Assembly: GCA_960531495.1 (NCBI GenBank)
Contig: OY482847.1
Coordinates: forward strand, 258,528-322,527
DNA length: 64,000 nucleotides
Direction of reading: 5' to 3'
Origin: Zeus faber
Lineage: Eukaryota; Chordata; Actinopteri; Zeiformes; Zeidae
The position numbers were made by a program, and so were the translations under genes. How positions within the stretch are numbered: the stretch's first letter is position 1; the number at the start of each line of letters is the position of its first letter. Shown piece after piece: positions 56,743 to 64,000 of this stretch. The notes beneath the pieces are model-generated. The model worked only from the letters and a program-made list of their open reading frames with translations, was not told the DNA's origin and ran no database searches.

Positions 56743-58937
56743 GTGAGTTACAGTCTGACGCTCTATCACTACAGTCTGATGCTCTATTTCTACAGTGTGA
56801 CCCTCTATCACTATAGGCTGGCCCTCTATCACTACACTCTGATGCTGTATCACTACCATCTGACCCTCTATAATTACAGGCTGACACTGTCAATACAGCC
56901 TGACACCTTATCACTACAGTCTGACACTCTGTCACAAAAGTCTGGTGCTCTATCACTACAGGTTGATGCTTTATCACTACAGTCTGACGCTATATCACTA
57001 CAGTCTGACGCTGTATCACAACAGTCTTTCGCTCTATCACGACAGTCTGACGCTCTATCACTACAGTCTGACCCTCTATCGCTACAGGCTGATGCTCTAT
57101 CACTACCGTCTGACACTCTATCACTACAGTCTGACCCTCTATTACAACAGTGTGACACTCTATATCTACCGCTACATCCTGACGCTATATCACTACAGTC
57201 TGACACTGTATCACAACAGTCTTTTGCTCTATCACTACCCTCTGACACTCTATTACTACAGTCTGATGTTCTATCACTACAGTCTGACTCTGTCACTACA
57301 GTCTGACTATCACTTCAGTCTGACCCTCTATCATTACAGGCTGACACTGTCACTACAATCTGACTCTTTATCACTACAGTCTGACACTATCACTACAGTC
57401 TGACCCTCTTTTGTTACAGGCTGACCCTCTATCACTACAATCTGGTTCTCTATCACTACAGTTTGATGCTTTAGCACTACAGTCTGACCCTATATCCCTA
57501 CAGTCTGGCATTCTATCACTACAGTCTGGCACGCTACCATTACAGGCTTACACTCTGTCACTACAATCTGATGCTCTATCACTACAGTCTGACGCTCCAC
57601 CACGACAGTCTGACACCCTATCACTCCAGTCTGATGCTTTATCACTACAGTCGGACGCTCTTTCACTACAGTCTATCGCTCTATCATTACAGGCTTACAC
57701 TCTATCACTACAGTCTGATGCTCTTTCACTACCGTCTGACCCTCTATCAGTACAGGCTGACACTGTCACTACAGTCTGACCCTCTATCACTACAGTCCGA
57801 TGCCCATCACTACAGTTTGATGCTTTATCACTACAGTCTGACCCTATATCACTACAGTCTGCCACTCTATCACAACAGTCTTTGGCTCAATCACGAAAGT
57901 CTGACCCTATATCATTATAGGCTGACCCTCTCACTACAGTCTGATGCTCTATCATTAGAGCCTGATGCTCTCTCACTACAGTCTGAACCTCTACTATTAC
58001 AGGCTGACCCTCTATCACTACAGTCTGCCACTCTATCACTACAGTCTGACTGTATCACTACAGTCTGACCCTCTATCATTACAGGCTGACCCTCTATCAC
58101 TACAGTCTGATCCTCTATCATTACAGGCTGACACTGCCACTAGAGTCTGACTCTTTATCACTACAGTCTGACACTCTATCACTACAGTCTGATGCTCTCA
58201 CTACAGTTTGATGTTTTATCACTACAGTCTGACCCTACATCACTGCAGTCTGCTGCTCAATCAGGACAGTCTGACCCTCTATCACTACAGTCTGACGTTC
58301 TATCACAACAGTCTGACACTCTATCATTACAGGTTTATACACTTTGTCACTACAGTCTGAAGTTCTATCACTAGAGTCTGATGCTCTATCACTACAGTCT
58401 GATGCTCTATCGCTACAGTCTGACTCTATCATTACAGGCTGACCCTCAATCCCTACAATCTGACGCTCTATAACTCTTTTATCACAGGCTGACACTCTAT
58501 CACTGCAGTCTGACCCTCTATCACTACATTCCGATGCTCTATCACTACAGTCTGACACTCTATCACTACAGTCTCACCCTCTATCATTACAGGCTGACAC
58601 TCTGGCACTATGGTCTTTCACTCTATCTCTATAGTCTGATACTCTATCCCTACAGTCGGACCCTCTATCATTACAGGCTGTCCCTATATCACTACAGTCT
58701 GACCCTCTATCATTACAGGCAGACACTCTGTCACTACAGTCTGAAGCTCTTTGACAGCAGGCTGACACTATCACTACAGTCTGACCCTCTATTACTACAG
58801 TCAGACCCTCTATCATTACAGGCTGACACTGTCACTACAGTTTGACCCTTTATCAGTACAGTCTGACACTATCACTACAGTCTGATGCTCTATCACTGCA
58901 GTCTGATGCTCTTTGACAACAGTCTGACACTCTATCA

Positions 58938-60261
58938 CAGGGGCGGGCAAAACTTTTTGGCTCAAACATTTCGTTTTTAAAACTGATCGGCTGAGGTGAA
59001 AAATGAGCAAGCATAAAGTCTAAAATATATGTGAAATCTATTTCCTCTTATCCTCTTTCCTCTTATCTATTTCCTCTATCTTCCTCTTTTGTAATTAATA
59101 AATTCATTTTTAAATAAAAAATTCAACAACTCACCATTGATGGATTTAATGAGAACAGCCAAATAACAGCAGCATCCTCTGTTCATACTCTATGTTAGAG
59201 CCAAATAACAGCAGCATTCTCTGTCCATACTCTATGGGAGAGCCAAATAACAGCAGCATCCTCTGTTCATACTCTATGGTAGAGCCAAATAACAGCAGCA
59301 TCCTCTGTTCATACTCTATGGTAGAGCCAAATAACAGCAGCATCCTCTGTTCATACTCTATGGTAGAGCCAAATAACAGCAGCATCCGCTGTTCATACTC
59401 TATGGTAGAGCCAAATAACAGCAGCATCCTCTGTTCATACTCTATGGTAGAGCCAAATAACAGCAGCATCCGCTGTTCATCCTCTATGGTAGAGCCAAAT
59501 AACACCAGCATCCTCTGTCCTGACTGTGGGATGTTTGAAAAGTTGGTCTCATTCAGTTGAAGCATAAATCGTCTCCAGTTTAACGGAGATGAACTTCCCC
59601 TTTAGCACAGAGTCAGACTGGAGATCAATCAGCTCCAACTGTAATTCCTGCGGCGCTGCCTCATTATCAATGACAGGAACATGACACCAGCTCAAGTCAC
59701 TTCTCAAACTTTTCAAAATCAGAGAATCCACGGCAGAATTCTCCATACAGGTCGGCCAGCGATTTACTGTATTTGCTGGCATGTTGTTTAGAGAACAATG
59801 TAAATTTTACCTTGAAGGCTTTCACCTTTGAATACATGTTGTACACAAACTGATCTTTCCCTTGTAGCTTCACGTTCAACTCATTCATGTGTGCCAGTAT
59901 GTCCACAGCGAACACCAAATCACAAAGCCAGTGTGCATCTTCCAGCTCAAGAAAATCATCGTCTTTCCCCATTAACTCCAGAAATGCACTCGCTGTCAGA
60001 TTTGCACTTTGTTTGTCCGCTGAATTTGTTCTTGGTGATGCATATGTGGCGATCAGGTAAAATGGAGACAAGTGACTTGACATCAGAGAAGGCCCGGCGT
60101 CATCTGGTGGTACCACAAGTATTACAGGAAAATAACAGTGAAATGAGTACTACAAATTTAAATATATTATAGGATTGTTGTTAATGTAAATGCCTCGCGG
60201 GCCAAATTTAACAATGCCGCGGACCGGATATGGCCTGCGGGCCGTAGTTTGCCAACCCCTG
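58938..60261 (-). mobile_element. hAT (Charlie-like) transposon with transposase fragment
   Basis: It begins CAGGGGCGGGCAAAACTTTT and ends in the inverse of CAGGGGTTGGCAAACTACGG. The flanks CTCTATCA and CTGTATCA agree at 7 of 8. The minus strand encodes a transposase part (HWLCDLVFAVDILAHMNELN, LQGKDQFVYNMYSKVKAFK, KSLADLYGEFCRGFSDFEKF) related to the GTF2IRD2/ZBED-type hAT proteins. A frameshift lies near 59700. Its C-terminal dimerisation part is replaced by a 42-bp tandem array (59158-59535). Confidence 0.9.
59158..59535 (-). repeat. 42-bp in-frame array within the hAT transposase
   Basis: Nine copies of a 42-bp unit encode MLLLFGSTIEYEQR on the minus strand. The single-copy ancestor is the hAT dimerisation motif (of the MLxLFGSTYxCEQ type). 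The frame stays open across all copies. Confidence 0.9.
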
Positions 60262-60735
60262 CTGTATCACTACAGTCTGACGCTCTATCACTACAGTGTG
60301 ACTATCACTACAGTCTGACACTCTATCACTACAGTCTGACTCTCTATCACTATAGTCTGATGCTCTGACTACAATTGGATGCTCTTTGACAACAGGCTTA
60401 CACTATCACTACAGTCTGATGCTCTATCACTATAGGCTGACACTATCACTACAGTCTGACGCTCTATCACTACAGTATGATGCTTTATCACTACAGTCTA
60501 ACACTCTATCACTACAGTGTGCCTATCACTATAGTCTGACCATCTATCACTAGTCTGACGCTCTATCACTACAGTTTGATGCTTTATCACTACAGTCTAA
60601 CGCTCTTCCTCTACAGTGTGACTATCCCTACAGTCTGATGCTCTATCACTACAGTTTGATGCTCTTTCACTACAGTTTGAGGCTTTATCACTACAGTCTA
60701 ATGCTCAATCACTACAGTCTGACGCTCTATCAAGA

Positions 60736-61056
60736 TTCAAGAGGTTTAGTACAACTTCTCAACCTCCAATGCAACTCTTTATTCATTCTTAAATCATCAA
60801 GAACTGCTGCATTAACTCTGTCCTGTGGATGACCTATTGGACGAACATGTACATGGAAAAGCATTAACATAGAAACAAACAACATGTATATAGAAAAACA
60901 TAAACATAGAAACAAACATTTGCATGGAAAATCAAACACAGAAACAGACCGGCATTTACATGAAAAACATAAAAATAGAAACAAACAACAACATGTACAT
61001 GGAAACACATAAACAAAGAAACATCAGGCGACATGTTTCGACAAAACAGAGTTAAA
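60736..61056. repeat. LINE tail and ACATAGAAACAAAC repeat
   Basis: A short TTCAAGAGG-type Rex1 tail at 60731 is followed by unassigned sequence. Then 60845-61020 holds about five units with ACATAGAAACAAACAACATG. Confidence 0.65.
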
Positions 61057-61148
61057 GTCCAAAAAAACTGGAACAGAAATTGGTCACGTGGCCTCTTCCT
61101 GTCAGAGTTATGGCAGTAAATGACAGAGAAAAGGAGAGGGATGTAGCC

Positions 61149-61211
<63 letters not shown>

Positions 61212-61953
61212 GGACTTTTCCCAATTAGCTCTGGTGTATAAGGTCGGTATTATATTGTAGCCTCCAAGCAGCAGAAAAGGCCCCGAAGCCACCCCTGAGT
61301 CCTGCAACCGTACAGACACTCCACTACTGCAGGAAAGCCCCGAGCACCCTGCCCTGCAGCCACAAAAGACCCCCAGAAATCCTATGGAGCAACAGCCACA
61401 CCCAGCCCGGAGGAGCATAAACCAGTCCCAGACAGCGTGAGGAGACCCTGCACCCCTGAGGCGCACACATACTACCCGCCCCCATGTGCAGGCACAAGGC
61501 GCAGTCGCAGGTGTGGAACCCGGGCTGCGGATTGCAGGTACAGCCCACAGGCCCGGAGCCAGGTCCCGCACCGACAGACCGACACTCCGCCCGAACCACC
61601 CCTTCCACAGACGGGACCCCTATGCCCAGTGATGCCCCGTGCAAAGGCAAGGCCCGAGGTGCGAGTGCCGGTGCAAGTCCTCCAAGCACGTCGAACCCGA
61701 ATTGCAGGTACAGACCACAGGCCCGGAGCCAGGTCCCGCACCGACAGACCGACACTCCGCCCGAACCACCCCTTCCACAGACGGGACCCCTATGCCCAGT
61801 GAGGCCCGAGGTGCGAGTGCCGGTGCAAGTCCTCCAAGCACGTCGAACCGGAATCATTCACACATCTCCTGCCACGCAGACCCTGGTCTGGTGGAGTGTT
61901 GTTCGGAATAAGATTTATGTGCAAGTATATGTGTTCTAAGCTAATATGAGTGT
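61057..61953 (-). repeat. GC-rich orphan repeat, copy B
   Basis: Inverse copy of 8083-9180, with both end blocks. It has a (GT)n at 61150-61208 and an internal duplication of about 170 bp (61531-61700 and 61701-61860, both starting ATTGCAGGTACAG). No credible gene, in spite of long GC-rich frames. Confidence 0.75.
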
Positions 61954-61959
61954 GTGGCT

Positions 61960-62970
61960 GTTTCTCCTCCCACACGCAACCCAGAGACACAGACCATGGG
62001 TTTATTGTAGGGAGTATTGTAGACCACTTACCTAGACCCAGGTCAGGTGTTGCTGCTCAAACCGCACCATCCCCACACCACATACCCTTGCCACCAAACT
62101 GAGGCCAGAGAGAACACCTGGCCGAAGCCTAGCCCCCCCCCCCCCCCCACCACCACCAAGCAGAGAACAAAAAATGGGGGGAAAAAAGCCTAAAATACAG
62201 ACTCAGTGTTGCACAGGGTTGCTGTACCTGAAAAGGACAGACTCTGATGCAGGGTTCATATACCTTAAATGATACAACACTGGACTCTGAAACAAGGTTC
62301 CCAATATCTTAAACCAACAAAAACATCCAACAAAACACAACTGGTTCCCTTCAGGGGACCTGGTTTCCTGTAGCAGCATGGTCCACGGGCTTCCTTCCCC
62401 CAGGCCGAAGACAGACTGCTCCCTTCTCCCTTCCGGAGTGCGGGGCTTTGGGCTGCTGTGCTGGCTGGTGAAGATGTGGCTGGACTTGGCTGTTGCGGGG
62501 GCTGCTTGAAGGGGTGGACTGGCTGCTGGGCTGCTCGATATCCCGGCAGCGGCTAGGAACCCTAACCCTAGAAATAGCTAGCTCCCAGCAGTTACCTGTG
62601 GTGGTTGCTGTGGCTGCTTCTCTGCTGGTCCTCTGCCAGACACCCTGGATGCTGCTGCTGCCACTCGGGAGAGGGCTCTTGCTGTGTCCCTTTCCCATGC
62701 GGTAGAGTCCTTGTTCAGGTGCCAGTGTGGGAGTTTTGCCTGCCACGCGCAAGTAGTTTAGTGTAGAGAGTGGGCCAGCTGGAACAAGCCTGGAGCACAT
62801 GGACACCTGTCATGACATGGGCTCCTCTCCTGAGTGTGTGTGGGGATGGGACTTTTACCTGTTGCTTGTTAGCCCAACTAACAAGCAGCAGGTATGCTGC
62901 CACAGTGATCCTGGGCCCCAATTTCCGAGACCCAGGTCAGGTATGTCTGACCATACCATCCCCACACCAC
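61960..62970 (-). mobile_element. LTR retrotransposon with degenerate interior and Lys-type primer-binding site
   Basis: On the minus strand, the 5' LTR (about 62970-62727) begins GGTGTGGGGATGGT and ends AACTCCCACA. It is followed at once by TGGCACCTGAACAAGGAC, which agrees with the tRNA-Lys primer-binding site at 15 of 18 positions. The 3' LTR (about 62105-61960) is internally deleted. A poly-G (62132-62148) may be a decayed polypurine tract. The 600-bp interior shows no pol. Same LTR family as 52958-53841. Confidence 0.75.
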
Positions 62971-63590
62971 AGAGTGGTATTGAAATTGCAGGATGGACGA
63001 GAGCACGTCGGGGCATGAGCGTGACAAGATGGCAGCTGCCCGCCACATCCCGACCCACATAGCTCGCACCCCACTCGTCCCACAAACCCTAGGCCTATTA
63101 TGTGGTGTATGTACTGAGTTTAAGTTCTGGCACTGGGAGAGATAGGCAAAGCACAACCAGATCAATGTAGGGGTGCAGCAGGCTGGGCAGCAGCCAAGCG
63201 AATTCCGTTTTAATAAATTTTTTAATGATTGGTTCTAATCGGATCTCAGGACAAATGTCCCAGGTCCAAATGGTTCATCTCAACCTCGATCGCTACAGCC
63301 TGAAGACCTTCATCACAGTTGCTACAGACAGAACAGGCAGAATTTGCAGCCGAATGTTGAATAATGTGGCTCTATTTGCATTAGATCCTATGGTTGTAAC
63401 AGTGATATGGTTGTTATGGAGATATCGTTGTTATGTGATATGTTGATTTACATATTAATTTCAGAACCATTGCAACAGTCTGATCAGAGTTTACGGAATA
63501 AATTAATTTGGTCATTCTGATATCAAGAGAGAATTGTGGGCAATATGAGTTTTAATTTAAAATATTTTCAATATTGTTAGCCATCTGGAG
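62971..63590. other. Unassigned part of ntrk3 intron 4
   Basis: No repeat or gene recognised. Composition changes from GC-rich to AT-rich at about 63210. Confidence 0.5.
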
Positions 63591-64000
63591 GGCGTGCTGC
63601 TTGTTGCTGAGGTGTATGTTACTGTTGCTAGGCGACTGGAGGGCGTGCCGCTTGTTGCTGAGGTGTGTTTCCTGTTGCTAGGCAACTGGAGGGTGTGACG
63701 CTTGTTGCTGAGGTGTGTTTCCTGCTGCTAGGCGACTGGAGGGCGTGACGCTTGGTGCTGAGGTGTGTTTCCTGTTGCTAGGCAACTGGAGGGCATGACG
63801 CTTGTTGCTGAGATGTGTTTCCTGTTGCTAGGCGACTGGAGGCCGTGACGCTTGTATCTGAGGTGTGTCTTCTGTTGCTAGGCGACTGGAGGGCATGACG
63901 CTTGTTGCTGAGAAGTGTTTCCTGTTGCTAGGCGACTGGAGGGCGTGACGCTTGTTGCTGAGGTGTGTTTTCCGTTGCTAGGCGACCGGAGGGCATGCCG
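63590..64000. repeat. 50-bp minisatellite with X-box-like motif
   Basis: Eight units of 50 bp, running out of the window. Each has GTTGCTAGGCGAC or GTTGCTAGGCAAC, GCTTGTTGCTGAGGTG and CTGGAGGGCGTGACG. The GTTGCTAGGCAAC form (63674-63686, 63774-63786) is an inverted repeat like the RFX X-box. Confidence 0.9.

Larger units (their letters stand above)
56743..60735. repeat. 21-bp satellite in ntrk3 intron 4, split by a hAT element
   Basis: More than 100 units of CTCTATCACTACAGTCTGACG begin at the exon 4 donor (GAGCT|GTGAGTTACAGTCTGACG). They run to 58937 and resume at 60262-60735. Unit length divisible by three gives several overlapping open frames (LYHYSLT, LSLQSDA and the minus-strand SDCSDRA types); none is a gene. 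Confidence 0.95.

Noticed and set aside
56590-58845. Several repeat-protein-like ORFs (LYHYSLT, LSLQSDA, SDCSDRA)
   Set aside because: A 21-bp satellite has unit length divisible by three and lacks stops, so frames stay open; the region is ntrk3 intron 4.
59158-59535. CRISPR-like array of regular 42-bp units
   Set aside because: The units are contiguous without unique spacers, and the genome is a vertebrate; it is a minisatellite in a transposase.
63590-64000. CRISPR-like regular spacing of 50 bp
   Set aside because: The whole unit is repeated and no variable spacers are seen.

Overview
The window is nuclear DNA from a teleost fish. It holds four spliced vertebrate genes and one leading exon of a fifth. 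All introns follow the GT-AG rule. The rest is dense in fish-type repeats: L2- and Rex1-like LINEs, Tc1/mariner and hAT transposons, tRNA-derived SINEs, Ty3/Gypsy remnants, and very abundant mini- and microsatellites. A 200-base run of N (38801-39000) marks an assembly gap.

Layout. At the left edge, 328-492 (-) is the first coding exon of a FHOD1-type formin, reading out of the window. From about 1.2 to 13.5 kb lies a transposon graveyard: Gypsy and retrovirus-like LTR pieces, nested LINEs, and a GC-rich orphan repeat. From 14.3 to 18.2 kb there are satellite arrays interrupted by a clean hAT insertion. pdpr (+) occupies 18185-43200 with 17 coding exons and 891 codons. Its 10.5-kb intron 13 contains four Tc1-like elements, an RTE-type LINE, a Rex1-like LINE and the gap. 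mrps11 (-, 43624-44995, six exons, 177 aa) is tail-to-tail with pdpr. mrpl46 (+, 46693-51108, four exons, 262 aa) is head-to-head with mrps11; an 870-bp foldback element now lies between their starts. ntrk3 (+) starts at 55505; its first four coding exons are present and its fourth intron fills the rest of the window with a 21-bp satellite, a hAT copy, an LTR element and a 50-bp X-box-like minisatellite.

How the genes relate. Three of the five are mitochondrial proteins: pdpr is the regulatory subunit of pyruvate dehydrogenase phosphatase, and mrps11 and mrpl46 are mitoribosomal proteins. The mrps11-mrpl46-ntrk3 order is that of human 15q25, while fhod1 and pdpr are on human 16q22. The window therefore joins two human synteny blocks.

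The most unusual structure is a recurring association between tandem repeats and splice junctions. In at least eight junctions of pdpr, and in mrps11, mrpl46 and probably ntrk3, the minisatellite in an intron starts at the exon boundary and its unit contains a copy of that donor or acceptor sequence. Three LINE or L2 copies later inserted into these arrays.
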